Of a DNA stretch of 30,403 bases, positions 16,019 to 23,433 are shown piece by piece. How positions within the stretch are numbered: the stretch's first letter is position 1; every line of letters begins with the position of its first letter. The notes below the pieces were generated by a model, which saw only the letters and a program-made list of their open reading frames with translations, was not told the DNA's origin and did no database searches. Location of the stretch: the NCBI GenBank assembly GCA_036557885.1, contig DATBGS010000175.1, positions 1 to 30,403 on the forward strand, written 5' to 3'. A program made the position numbers and the translations under genes. This stretch comes from DATBGS01 sp036557885. GTDB taxonomy: Bacteria > Chloroflexota > Ktedonobacteria > Ktedonobacterales > DATBGS01.

Positions 16019-16591
16019 TTGGCAGCCGAACAAAATATCAGCCAAACTGAGACACAGCAACCAGCAACACCCCAGGAGTTTCACCCACGCGGCATCGGCA
16101 CAGCCGTCGTGTTTGATTGGGCGCTTGCCACGCAAACTGCTCTGGGAGCGTTGTTCATCGCGCTCGCCGTTGGTCCCAACAGCGACAGTGCCAGCCTTCC
16201 CACCGCCCAGCGGCTGGGCATGGCGCTTGGTTTCCTGGCTGTCGCGGTGGGGACAGCCGCCTTTGGGGAAGCCATGCGGCGCGGCGTGCGGCTTGTCTGG
16301 ATGGCCCAGATCGTCGTCAACGCCTTGCTCTTTTTCATGGGCGTCCACGACATCCCCGCTACCATTCAATCCGTCAAAGATGGGCATTGGGGATTGTTTA
16401 CCCACACCTTTGTGCTGCTGATCATCAGCCCCGTCATCGCCTGGATGCTGACGCGCAAGTCTACCCGCGACTGGATTGCCCACACTACCCGCGCCCAGGC
16501 ACGCGCGCGGCATGGCGGCAAGTGGGTGGTCTACATCATCGTCTGGGCCATCATCTGCGGCGCTATCATTGCCTTTGGCCCGCTCTATTGA
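16019..16591 (+). CDS. Four-helix integral membrane protein, unknown function
   Basis: This 190-aa protein has a short polar N-terminus and four hydrophobic segments at about 26-50 (GTAVVFDWALATQTALGALF), 65-85, 92-110 and 122-145, plus a last helix at about 165-188 (VVYIIVWAIICGAIIAF), giving four or five membrane helices. The start is TTG, chosen because GGAGG lies eight bases upstream and no ATG/GTG fits. I do not recognise the family. It converges on the next gene with 23 bp between stops. Confidence 0.78.
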   Translation: MAAEQNISQTETQQPATPQEFHPRGIGTAVVFDWALATQTALGALFIALAVGPNSDSASLPTAQRLGMALGFLAVAVGTAAFGEAMRRGVRLVWMAQIVVNALLFFMGVHDIPATIQSVKDGHWGLFTHTFVLLIISPVIAWMLTRKSTRDWIAHTTRAQARARHGGKWVVYIIVWAIICGAIIAFGPLY

Positions 16592-16614
16592 AACGCGAGC
16601 CTTCCCAGCAGCGA

Positions 16615-17364
16615 CTAGGGCAGCTTCACCAGCAGCGGGCTGGAGTCGGCGCGGCCATCTTGCTCACCCGGACCAAAGACCAGCACCTCCTCTTTGGTAA
16701 AGAGCAGCAGCGTCCCCACCGGCAGCGCCAGATACGCAAATAACCCAGGGAAGCGTTCCACCAGATGATGCAGGTGGGCCTCTTCCAACTCATCCACATC
16801 CTCGTGGTCGTGGTCATCTTCTACGCAGGCAATCAGCCACCCGCAGCGGGTGCTATCTGGCTCCCAGACGCGCTCCATACGCAGCGGGCGCAGAGAAGCA
16901 ATCGTCTCTGGACGGATGCGCGAACAGACCAGCACCATCTTGGAGCGGTGCGGGTGCTCCGAATCTCCCGAAATACGGTTGCGCCGGATAACCGCCTGCT
17001 GAATCCCGACCAGTTGCAGCGCGCGGCTCGCTCCCGGCACATAGGTTAGCTCGCCAAACTTAAACGGATCGCGCAGTTCTTCCACCAGCAGCGTCTCGGT
17101 CCCCTGGCCGAACTCGTTCTGCTCGTCCTCCCGAAAGCGCAGCATCGTCCAGCCATAGCGCATGGTTTGCCCAGGCAGGATGCGCCCATGCTGCTCCATC
17201 ACATATTTCTCAAGAAAGCGCAATAAATCCTTGACCTGCTGATCGCGTGGGTCTTCCTCCGGCCAGGGAAGCGCAACAGACACCTCCGCCTGCCCATAAG
17301 CGTGTAGCCCATCCGTCCAGGCCCAGCGTGGTGCCTTCACGCCTTTGCTTATATGAACCTGCAT
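16615..17364 (-). CDS. Hypothetical protein with a possible Imm33/DUF2185-like C-terminus
   Basis: This 249-aa soluble protein has a well-placed start (GGAGG five bases before ATG 17364). The C-terminal third contains CGWLIACVEDDHDHEDVDEL and then FPGLFAYLALPVGTLLLF, which resembles the pattern of Imm33/DUF2185 domains (a GW-x-x-x-x-x-ED segment followed by a P-x-x-x-x-YL-x-x-P-x-G-T motif). Those domains are found in immunity proteins and in some stand-alone enzymes. The N-terminal part (WAWTDGLHAYGQAEVSVALP) could be a suppressor-of-fused-like domain. Both readings are by eye. No toxin gene is adjacent. A role in immunity is therefore unproven. Confidence 0.6.
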   Translation of the reverse strand: MQVHISKGVKAPRWAWTDGLHAYGQAEVSVALPWPEEDPRDQQVKDLLRFLEKYVMEQHGRILPGQTMRYGWTMLRFREDEQNEFGQGTETLLVEELRDPFKFGELTYVPGASRALQLVGIQQAVIRRNRISGDSEHPHRSKMVLVCSRIRPETIASLRPLRMERVWEPDSTRCGWLIACVEDDHDHEDVDELEEAHLHHLVERFPGLFAYLALPVGTLLLFTKEEVLVFGPGEQDGRADSSPLLVKLP

Positions 17365-17429
17365 TGTTCCTCCGGGTAAAAGTTCCTCACATGCTCAACT
17401 ATTGTACCATGCACGCGCTCCTGGCTGTA

Positions 17430-17450
17430 GCGCGGGCTGGCAGCCCGCGC
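17430..17450. repeat. Short GC hairpin repeat
   Basis: GCGCGGGCT-GGC-AGCCCGCGC is a perfect 9-bp stem with a 3-nt loop, preceded by CTGTA. It lies in the 210-bp gap between a minus-strand gene and the first membrane paralogue. It resembles REP-type intergenic hairpins. Confidence 0.55.
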
Positions 17451-17574
17451 CGCAAATTGGGCAAAAAGTGAACAGCTTTTGGGGTGGGAAGTGAGCACCG
17501 CTTTCAGGCACACTGAGCAGAGAGGGAACACTCCCAACACTTCATAGCTGATCAAAAGAGAGGACTCATACTTC

Positions 17575-18399
17575 ATGGCTCAAAGCACAACCACTCCATC
17601 CGTATCCACCATCTCAACACCAGCCCGTTTAAGCGGCCTGGACAAAGCCCTGCTTGTCCTGCCCATGCTGGGCGGCCTGCTCGGACTCTTCCCGCTGCTC
17701 AACGCGCCACTCTTTGCCCAGGTGACCAATTACCCGCCCGATGACATCCTGATCTACTGGCTGACCGGAGCAGGCACCCTGGGCTACGGCGTGGCGCTGG
17801 CCCTGGCGCTGCGCGAAAACACGTGGGCCAGCGTGCGCATCCTGATGATTGCCGTCTTGACCTCCAACCTGCTTTCTGCCATCGCCTGTCTCATTGAGAT
17901 TCTCCAGGGCAGAACAGCAGACCGCCCGGCGCTGTACGCGGTGCTCGTCGCTTTTGCGCTGAACGTGCTCATCAGCGTGTATCTGCTGGCGCGTCATCGC
18001 GGAGCGCCGCGCCCAGAGCGCGACACCGCCCGATGGGTGTTGTACTTCTTGATCTTTGCCATCGCCGCCGCCCTGGGCACCGGCATGCTCGGCTACTTTG
18101 CGGTGGATGTCTTTAAGCCCGTCTTCGGACTCAACGCGGTGAATCCGCTGATCTATCGGCTGCTGGGCGCGGCAACTATCGGCTATGGCATCGCGGGCAT
18201 GTATGAGGCGCGCTCCATGCGCTTTGATGAGATTCGCCTCTCCCTCCTCATGGGCGCCTTCTTTAACATCTGCGCCATCATCCTGGGGATACTTTCACTG
18301 GTGAGCGGCCTGCCGCCGCTGCTGCCCATCACACTGCTGTTTGCTCCCGTCATTCTCACCATCGGCAACATACTGGCTTATCTGCGGCAGGGCAAATAA
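17575..18399 (+). CDS. Polytopic membrane protein with internal duplication (paralogue 1)
   Basis: This 274-aa protein has about eight membrane helices in two related halves. Each half starts with a helix ending in a PLL/FG motif and then has a GA-x-T-x-GYG signature: LTGAGTLGYGVALAL at about 64-78 and LLGAATIGYGIAGMY at about 198-212. The halves are joined by a basic loop (RHRGAPRPERDTARW). I do not know the family; the repeated four-helix module suggests a transporter-like or structural membrane role, which is inference. ATG 17575 has AGAGAGGA upstream at long spacing. The stop is 22 bp from the start of a paralogue, so the two are surely one operon. Confidence 0.75.
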   Translation: MAQSTTTPSVSTISTPARLSGLDKALLVLPMLGGLLGLFPLLNAPLFAQVTNYPPDDILIYWLTGAGTLGYGVALALALRENTWASVRILMIAVLTSNLLSAIACLIEILQGRTADRPALYAVLVAFALNVLISVYLLARHRGAPRPERDTARWVLYFLIFAIAAALGTGMLGYFAVDVFKPVFGLNAVNPLIYRLLGAATIGYGIAGMYEARSMRFDEIRLSLLMGAFFNICAIILGILSLVSGLPPLLPITLLFAPVILTIGNILAYLRQGK

Positions 18400-18421
18400 C
18401 GGCCCCGCCAGGAGGTGCATC

Positions 18422-19240
18422 ATGCTGCACGTGCTTTCACCGTCCCACACAGGCACGCGGATAGACGCCAAACTTACCACGCTGGAGCGCGTCCTGTTGA
18501 TTCTGCCCACGCTGGTTGGCCTGACGTTCGGGCTGTTCCCGCTGCTGCTGCCCAAAACATTCGCGGATGTCGCGCAGTTCCCGGCGGATGATGTCTTTGT
18601 GTATCAACTGGCGGGCGCCGCCACGCTCGGCTATGGGGTGGTCTGTCTGCTCGACATCTTCTGGGGAAGCTGGCTGGCGATTCGCCTGCCCACCATCGCG
18701 CTGGTCCCCTTTAATCTGCTGGCTCTGGCGGTCTGCATCATCACGATTGCCACCACCAACGCGCCCTACTCCGTGTATCTGCTGCTGACGCCGACGATTC
18801 TTCTTTCTTCGTTGAGCATCTGGCTGCTCTGGCGCTATCGCCACGTCACCCGCCCGGAGCAAGACCTGGCGCAGCTTCCGGTGCGCCTATTTCTCACGAT
18901 TGGCACGCTTGCCGCCGGGACATTTGGCGTGCTGCCGCTTGTGGCGCCGCAGCTAGGCACGCTGGTGCATCTGCGCATCAATGCCCCCTTTATCGCGCAG
19001 ATGGCCGGGGCCGCGTCGTTTGGCTACGCCGTGATGACCGTCTTTGCCCAACGCGCGCTCAGCAGCCTGGAACTGCGCCTGCCAATCGTGATGGCCGCCA
19101 TTTTTAACGGCGTGGCGGGCGTCGCCTGTATCCCCTTTATCTTTTCAGGCGATGTCATCATCCTGCCCATCCTCATTGCGCCAGTCGGTCTGGCTGTGCT
19201 GGTGGGCACGCTCATCGGCCTGCGCCGCACGATGGCCTGA
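18422..19240 (+). CDS. Polytopic membrane protein with internal duplication (paralogue 2)
   Basis: This 272-aa protein is a tandem paralogue of the gene ending at 18399. It has the same two-half plan: LERVLLILPTLVGLTFGLFP at the N-terminus, LAGAATLGYGVVCLL at about 65-79, the RYRHVTRPEQDLAQLPVRLF linker, and MAGAASFGYAVMTVF at about 196-210. About eight membrane helices are visible. ATG 18422 is supported by GGAGGTG seven bases upstream; an earlier in-frame ATG at 18341 overlaps the upstream gene and has no RBS. It is translated from the same mRNA as paralogue 1, so a hetero-oligomer is plausible. The first parS-like site of the main array starts 11 bp after its stop. Confidence 0.75.
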   Translation: MLHVLSPSHTGTRIDAKLTTLERVLLILPTLVGLTFGLFPLLLPKTFADVAQFPADDVFVYQLAGAATLGYGVVCLLDIFWGSWLAIRLPTIALVPFNLLALAVCIITIATTNAPYSVYLLLTPTILLSSLSIWLLWRYRHVTRPEQDLAQLPVRLFLTIGTLAAGTFGVLPLVAPQLGTLVHLRINAPFIAQMAGAASFGYAVMTVFAQRALSSLELRLPIVMAAIFNGVAGVACIPFIFSGDVIILPILIAPVGLAVLVGTLIGLRRTMA

Positions 19241-19250
19241 TGAAAATTTT

Positions 19251-19266
19251 GGTTTCACGTGAAACC
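19251..19266. promoter_or_regulatory. parS-like site 1
   Basis: GGTTTCACGTGAAACC is a perfect 16-bp palindrome that matches 14 of 16 positions of the ParB/Spo0J site TGTTTCACGTGAAACA, differing only in the outermost pair. It starts 11 bp after a stop codon. Confidence 0.75.
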
Positions 19267-19303
19267 TCACGGCACGGTTGCTTATGCCAGGACGAGAGGA
19301 CGA

Positions 19304-19326
19304 CCCGGCACAGCCACCGTGCCGGG
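19304..19326. repeat. CCCGGCAC hairpin at the right flank of the IscB element
   Basis: CCCGGCAC (19304-19311) pairs with GTGCCGGG (19319-19326) around a 7-nt loop. It abuts the inferred right end of the IscB element and is weakly related to the GTAGC-type repeats at 13931-14010. Confidence 0.5.
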
Positions 19327-19360
19327 CCATAGAAATATGCGCTGTGGGGACTCCTCCCTT

Positions 19361-20656
19361 TCAGGGGAGCGAGAGAAAGCCGCGCTCTCCTTTCTCATAG
19401 CTATACCCGTCTGCCTGTTGCAGCAAGCGGCAATATCGGTGCGAGATGTCTTCTACCTTGATGGTCCTGGTGGTCACGTTGAAAGCGCCTCTCGTCCGCA
19501 CCGCCACCCGCCCCACATAGGTGCCCACCTTGGTGCCTGTCGTGACCACTGCCCGCACGATGTCCCCGGTCCGAAAGCCCCGGACCCGGCTCTGCTGCTT
19601 GGCTCTGGTGCGTGGGAAGCCAGGTTTGTCCATCAGACACATTTGCCTGGACTGCCAGCCGGTGGCAGTGATCACCAGCGAGACGACGCCCCGGACCTGA
19701 AGCACCTCTGGGGTGCTGGCGCCCACGCACGCCGCATCGAGCCAGTGGGTTTTAGGGAGTTGGCGCGTCGTGCGGTTCCACTTGGTGCGCCCGCCTGTCC
19801 CTCCTTCCACTGGCAAGCCGGTCGCCTGGAGTCTCCTGAACAGCGCCCAACGGGTGACGTTGACGGCTGCCGCATCCTTGAGCGGACGTTTGGCCTGGGA
19901 CTGCACCTCTGGGTGGCCGAACTCGGCAGCCGTCTGCGTGCCCTTCTTCGTGTTGCACGGCTCGCATGCCAGCGCCAGATTGCTGATGCGGTGGCTGCCT
20001 CCCCTGGCTCTGGGGACTATGTGCTCGACCTCCAGCGGCACAGCGGTTTTGCCACAGTAGGCGCATGTGCGGCCCCACTTCTCCAGCAAGTATTCTCTGA
20101 CTTCGTAGCCCACGAGCGTCCCTTGCTGGTATTCGATGCCGCTGATTTCTGGGTGCTCCATCAGTTGCGTGTCAAATCTCACCAGTTCCACGCTGAGTGC
20201 CTCAATCGGGCACAGGCGCCGTAGTCTGGAAACCCACGTCACGAGGTTGTGGACCCGGCTCTCCAACGATGGGGGCAACCACCCTTCCGGCTTGCGCCGG
20301 TTGCTAAATCTTGCCTCTCGGTAGCGCGTCTTGCGTGCTCGCCTGCTCCGACGCACCATCCGGCGGTTAGCCAACGCCTTCTTGATCGCCTGACCCCGAT
20401 GCAAGAGTTCAGCCGCCCAGACCACTTGCCCGGTAGCATCGTTGACGACTGCCAGTCCTGTCGTCTTGCTGCCGGGGTCAATTTTCAGGCGCAATGGCTC
20501 GGTGGGCACCTCTGGCTGCTTTTCCCGCAGGATGAGGGTGAACGGATAGCGCCTGAAGACGGCAGCATGCTTCTTCGAGAGCAGCCAACGAGCATAGCCC
20601 GGATGTACCGGGTCGAGTGGCCGCTTCTCGCTATCCACCACAAACACTTTGGACAT
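19361..20656 (-). CDS. iscB: IscB, RNA-guided RuvC/HNH nuclease
   Basis: This 431-aa protein is a full-length IscB, the ancestor-type relative of Cas9 that cuts DNA under guidance of an omega-RNA. Domains in order: PLMP domain (1-45, MSKVFVVDSEKRPLDPVHPG), RuvC-I (D60 in LKIDPGSKTTGLA), Arg-rich bridge helix (98-121), RuvC-II (E157 in ALSVELVRFD), HNH (C198/C201, E211-H212 in VEHIVPRARGG, N226, C231/C234), RuvC-III (H304 and D307 in HWLDAACVG), and a C-terminal beta-rich target-adjacent-motif-interacting region. All catalytic residues are intact. I chose ATG 20656: AAAGGAG lies five bases upstream and it starts the conserved PLMP domain; an upstream in-frame start at 20737 lies inside the RNA. 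No tnpA is nearby. Confidence 0.96.
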   Translation of the reverse strand: MSKVFVVDSEKRPLDPVHPGYARWLLSKKHAAVFRRYPFTLILREKQPEVPTEPLRLKIDPGSKTTGLAVVNDATGQVVWAAELLHRGQAIKKALANRRMVRRSRRARKTRYREARFSNRRKPEGWLPPSLESRVHNLVTWVSRLRRLCPIEALSVELVRFDTQLMEHPEISGIEYQQGTLVGYEVREYLLEKWGRTCAYCGKTAVPLEVEHIVPRARGGSHRISNLALACEPCNTKKGTQTAAEFGHPEVQSQAKRPLKDAAAVNVTRWALFRRLQATGLPVEGGTGGRTKWNRTTRQLPKTHWLDAACVGASTPEVLQVRGVVSLVITATGWQSRQMCLMDKPGFPRTRAKQQSRVRGFRTGDIVRAVVTTGTKVGTYVGRVAVRTRGAFNVTTRTIKVEDISHRYCRLLQQADGYSYEKGERGFLSLP

Positions 20657-20951
20657 TCGTGCTCCTTTCAGAGCCTCCGCTTGCGCGGGTAAGGTGGTCC
20701 TCGACAAGGTTCCTAAGCGGTTTAGAAGCAGCAGCACTGGCCTCTCCCAAGGAGTCCTGTTTAACCACTGCCCGCAGGGTCCGGGGCTGGACCGGCCACC
20801 CCGGAGTGCCTATCACATTCGCCTGGAACGTAGCAGCCTTTCGGCTACTGAGTCTGGTCAGGATTGGGCAAGCCCATCCCCGTAAGGCGGATTTGGGTTC
20901 CTGACCCTCAAGCACCGCTCGGAGCGGGTGCGTTTTCAGGAGGGTGGCCGG
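20657..20951 (-). ncRNA. Omega-RNA (HEARO-type) scaffold of IscB
   Basis: The 295 bases directly upstream of iscB are highly structured on the minus strand and end at the iscB RBS, as in HEARO/omega-RNAs. Visible helices in order: a GCACC(C)GCT/AGCGGTGC hairpin near the 5' end inside CCTC...GAGGGTCAGG pairings; AGTAGCC-GAAA-GGCTGCT with a GNRA loop (20832-20849); TCCGGGG/CCCCGGA (about 20779-20804); and a pyrimidine/purine stem close to the RBS. The element carries the guide as the bases just 5' of the scaffold, so the guide should lie at about 20945-20975. The 5' boundary is uncertain by some 10-15 bases. A long minus-strand frame crossing this region is not a gene. Confidence 0.85.
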
Positions 20952-21030
20952 TGATGTAGCCTGGTACACGAACTGCTGGCTAAAATCCTCTGGCCTTGGC
21001 TCCTGATTAAGACAGGTCTGAGGTGAATGG

Positions 21031-21056
21031 CGCGCTGTACAAAATAGCACAGCGCG
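21031..21056 (-). other. Hairpin in the leader ahead of the omega-RNA
   Basis: CGCGCTGT and ACAGCGCG form a perfect 8-bp stem with a 10-nt loop (21031-21056). It lies about 20-45 nt downstream of the predicted transcription start and could shape or protect the 5' end of the transcript. Its loop shares TGTACAAAATAG with the parS-linker at 21724-21735. Confidence 0.45.
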
Positions 21057-21081
21057 TTGTGCCGTGCGCTTCTTAACAGCA

Positions 21082-21110
21082 AGTATAGCAAAATTCTCCA
21101 GAGCTGTCAA
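21082..21110 (-). promoter_or_regulatory. Strong sigma70-type promoter driving omega-RNA and iscB
   Basis: On the minus strand TTGACA (21105-21110) and TATACT (21082-21087) are separated by 17 bp, and TGC precedes the -10 box (extended -10). This is near-consensus. Transcription would start near 21075, about 125 nt before the scaffold, and read through the omega-RNA into iscB. Confidence 0.8.
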
Positions 21111-21174
21111 GCATTTCGGCTCTTTCCTTTTTCTCCTCTCTGATCCAGAATAGAAGGGATAGGAGGTACGAAAT

Positions 21175-21612
21175 ATGAAGATCCACAGGATAGATCACGT
21201 GGGTGTAATCGTCAATGATCTTTCTGCCGCTAAAGCGTTTTTCCTTGACCTTGGACTTCAAGTGCTGGGGGAAGGAGAACTGGAAGGAGAGTTGCTGGAT
21301 CAGGTAACCGGGCTGAATGATGCTAAAACAGCATTGGTCTTGTTAGGGACGCCAGATGGTCAGGCAACCATAGAGCTAGCCAAATTTTATAGGCCGTCAG
21401 ATGAAAAAGGCATTCAGCCATCCTTTGCAAATACTCTGGGCATCAGGCATATTACCTTTGCTGTCGAAGATATTGAAGCCATTGTTGCCAAATTGAAAGA
21501 GAAAGGGACAGAAATCTTTAGCGAGATACAAACCTATGAAAATGAGTATAAATTATGCTACATTCGTGGCCCAGAAGGAATTATTTTAGAGTTGGCGGAG
21601 CAAATCAAATAA
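21175..21612 (+). CDS. VOC-family (glyoxalase-like) protein
   Basis: This 145-aa protein has the two-module VOC fold: RIDHVGVIVNDLSAAKAFF with metal-ligand H8 in module 1, and LGIRHITFAVEDIEAIVAKL, ending GPEGIILELAEQ with the final Glu ligand, in module 2. It resembles small dioxygenase/glyoxalase-like enzymes; the substrate is unknown. ATG 21175 is preceded by AGGAGGT at good spacing. Its third codon positions are clearly richer in A and T than those of its neighbours, which suggests acquisition from a lower-GC donor such as a Firmicute. It is transcribed away from the IscB element and followed at 12 bp by three parS-like sites. Confidence 0.9.
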   Translation: MKIHRIDHVGVIVNDLSAAKAFFLDLGLQVLGEGELEGELLDQVTGLNDAKTALVLLGTPDGQATIELAKFYRPSDEKGIQPSFANTLGIRHITFAVEDIEAIVAKLKEKGTEIFSEIQTYENEYKLCYIRGPEGIILELAEQIK

Positions 21613-21623
21613 ATCTAAGCGAG

Positions 21624-21639
21624 TGTTTCACGTGAAACC
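21624..21639. promoter_or_regulatory. parS-like site 2
   Basis: TGTTTCACGTGAAACC matches 15 of 16 positions of the parS consensus. It starts 12 bp after the VOC gene stop. Confidence 0.78.
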
Positions 21640-21680
21640 ACACCGCATGCTTGTTCACATTTAAGCGCTACCTCAAAAAG

Positions 21681-21696
21681 TGTTTCACGTGAAACC
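21681..21696. promoter_or_regulatory. parS-like site 3
   Basis: TGTTTCACGTGAAACC, identical to site 2, 57 bp further on and followed by TCACCG. Confidence 0.78.
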
Positions 21697-21735
21697 TCAC
21701 CGAATGGTCGCTTATCCGCAGGGTGTACAAAATAG

Positions 21736-21751
21736 TGTTTCACGTGAAACC
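21736..21751. promoter_or_regulatory. parS-like site 4
   Basis: TGTTTCACGTGAAACC, 55 bp after site 3 and again followed by TCACCG. It ends 8 bp from the stop of the convergent AlbA_2 gene. Confidence 0.78.
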
Positions 21752-21758
21752 TCACCGC

Positions 21759-23063
21759 TTACTTGCCCATGCCCGCCTGGATATTGCGCAACGACGCCTC
21801 CGACGTTTCCCAGCCAAAACGCTCAAACAACTCCACCGCAACCTTCACAGCCAGCACCCTGGGCCGCGCAATCAGATCGTCGCGCAGCAAGACGTTGATG
21901 GAAGGGAATTCGTTGACCTCGGCGCGATACTCCCGGCGCAGCGGCCAGCGCCCAGGCCGCTGAAAATAGAGCACGCGCCCCTGCAAGCCCGTCAGCAAAA
22001 TATCAATGCGCATCTCGCGCTCGCGGGGGTATTCCTCGGCAGCCGCCAGCCGCGCCGCAAACTCGTAAATCTCGGTGTAGCGATAGATTGCCTCTTCCAC
22101 CGAAAGAAACTTGCCCGGCGCCCACTCCGGCTGTGGGCGCAGCCACTCCGATTGATCGAGCCAGTCGCCCTCAATCCCAGAGACATCCACAAACAGGCCA
22201 CTTTGATAAAAGCGCCACGACTCCAGAAAGCGCTCCGCCTCCACCTCCTGCCCAATCCAATCCATATCTGTGCGCAGCGCTTGATTCATCCCCAAGTGCG
22301 GAAAATCCCAGCCGCGCATGCTCACCGCCGACTTTTCCAGCAGCGCTTGCAGCGTCACCATGCTGGGGATGGCTTTGCGGGCAAAACGCCCAGGCCGCAC
22401 CACCGCCTGCCAATAGCCACGCGAGCGAATCTTCATCAGCAGCGCCCCGTTAATATCGTTGACCTGCTGCTCAAACGACTCCCGATCTGGCAGTTGTGGC
22501 GTATCCAGCGGACCCAGGCCCGCCGCCCGCGCCTGCGCGATAAACCGCTGCAAGCGCTTCTCCGTTGCCAGGTCAATCAGATCGCGCATCTCCGTTTGTG
22601 TCGGGATTTCTGCCGTCTCTGGTTTGCGGCGCGTGCGCACATAGCACGCCCCAGGGCGCAAGATCATCGCCCGGCCATCACCATAGCCCTTTTTGCAGAG
22701 CACCGGCACATCCTCAAACTCATGCACCACCAGCACCACAAACTTTCTGCCGTTATGCTCGTGCGTCTCCAGATCGAAACTAATCGCCGGGTCTGCATAG
22801 CTCGCCAGCGCGTCGGCTACATGATCATAGACCTGCCAGGACTCCAGTTCTGCATCCGACAACCCCACTGGCGTCAGCAAGCCGTTGCTATCATCCACCC
22901 CCAGAATCACCAGCCCACCATCCCGATGATTCGCCATACTCAGCACCGCCCGCGTGACCCTGGCAAATAATTGTGTCTCGGTGCGCAGCCCCGGCCCCTT
23001 ACACTCCACACCAGAGCGCTCATGCACCAACGCCAGATAGACCGAAAACTGTTCATCAGTCAC
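21759..23063 (-). CDS. AlbA_2 (Schlafen-type) putative DNA-binding protein
   Basis: This 434-aa protein begins with a region of about 140 residues matching the AlbA_2 family: ERSGVECKGPG at about 15-25, then AVLSMANHRDGGLVILGVDD and later GACYVRTRRKPETAEIP. This domain, shared with Schlafen proteins, binds nucleic acids or helps nucleases and transcription regulators. The C-terminal 290 residues (RSRGYWQAVVRPGRFARKAI and WPLRREYRAEVNEFPSINVL) are unfamiliar to me. The start is GTG 23063, supported by AGGAGGAG upstream. It is monocistronic. Some AlbA_2 proteins occur in anti-phage systems, but nothing here proves such a role. Confidence 0.8.
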   Translation of the reverse strand: MTDEQFSVYLALVHERSGVECKGPGLRTETQLFARVTRAVLSMANHRDGGLVILGVDDSNGLLTPVGLSDAELESWQVYDHVADALASYADPAISFDLETHEHNGRKFVVLVVHEFEDVPVLCKKGYGDGRAMILRPGACYVRTRRKPETAEIPTQTEMRDLIDLATEKRLQRFIAQARAAGLGPLDTPQLPDRESFEQQVNDINGALLMKIRSRGYWQAVVRPGRFARKAIPSMVTLQALLEKSAVSMRGWDFPHLGMNQALRTDMDWIGQEVEAERFLESWRFYQSGLFVDVSGIEGDWLDQSEWLRPQPEWAPGKFLSVEEAIYRYTEIYEFAARLAAAEEYPREREMRIDILLTGLQGRVLYFQRPGRWPLRREYRAEVNEFPSINVLLRDDLIARPRVLAVKVAVELFERFGWETSEASLRNIQAGMGK

Positions 23064-23134
23064 GCAGAGTCTCCTCCTGGAAAAACAGCAACGCCATAGT
23101 GAGCATAAGCAAGGATGAGCTTTTTGTCAAGCTA

Positions 23135-23307
23135 GCTGGCGGTTAAAACCGCGCCTAAGGGCGGCCAGGGGCCGCCACCCTAAGACAGAAGGGCACAGCG
23201 AAACCCGCCTGCGCGGGTTAGGACGAATGCTGGCGTCCCTGGGGTGGGGAACCTGCGCAGGCAGGTTTGGTGGCCGCAGGCCCATAGGCGCGAATTTATT
23301 CGCCAGC
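23135..23307. repeat. Palindromic intergenic repeat, copy R3
   Basis: The left end reads GCTGGCGGTTAAAACCGCGC then CTAAGGGC; the right end, on the other strand, reads GCTGGCGAATAAATTCGCGC then CTATGGGC. The middle has CCGCCTGCGCGG-type palindromes like R1 and R2. It fills most of the 370-bp gap between divergent AlbA_2 and MOSC genes. The remaining gap holds only the two RBS regions. Confidence 0.72.
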
Positions 23308-23433
23308 CGGGACTGCTGCGGCAAGCGCTCCAGCACTGCCGCCAGACCCATTTTCTCTCTCTAAGTAAGACGACGGTTCGCCCCCAAACGTGATAAAGTA
23401 GCCGAGATAAAAGCATTTTCCCAGGAGCTTCCC

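Larger units (their letters stand above)
19328..20951 (-). mobile_element. IscB-type (IS200/IS605-related) non-autonomous element
   Basis: The element comprises, in minus-strand order, the omega-RNA region, the iscB gene and a right end. The right end has a stem CTCCC/GGGAG around the stop codon (19354-19369), then GGAGTCCCCACAGCGCATA and TTTCTATGG, a form typical of the right ends of TnpB/IscB elements in my recollection. The left boundary lies near the 5' end of the omega-RNA scaffold, about 20940-20955. No TnpA (Y1 transposase) gene is present, so movement would need one in trans. Exact ends are inferred, not proven by an empty site. Confidence 0.65.

Noticed and set aside
20631..21110. 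Minus-strand open frame of 159 codons across the omega-RNA
   Set aside because: The region is a structured RNA; the frame has no family motif and overlaps the iscB start. Such frames over HEARO RNAs are a common false call.
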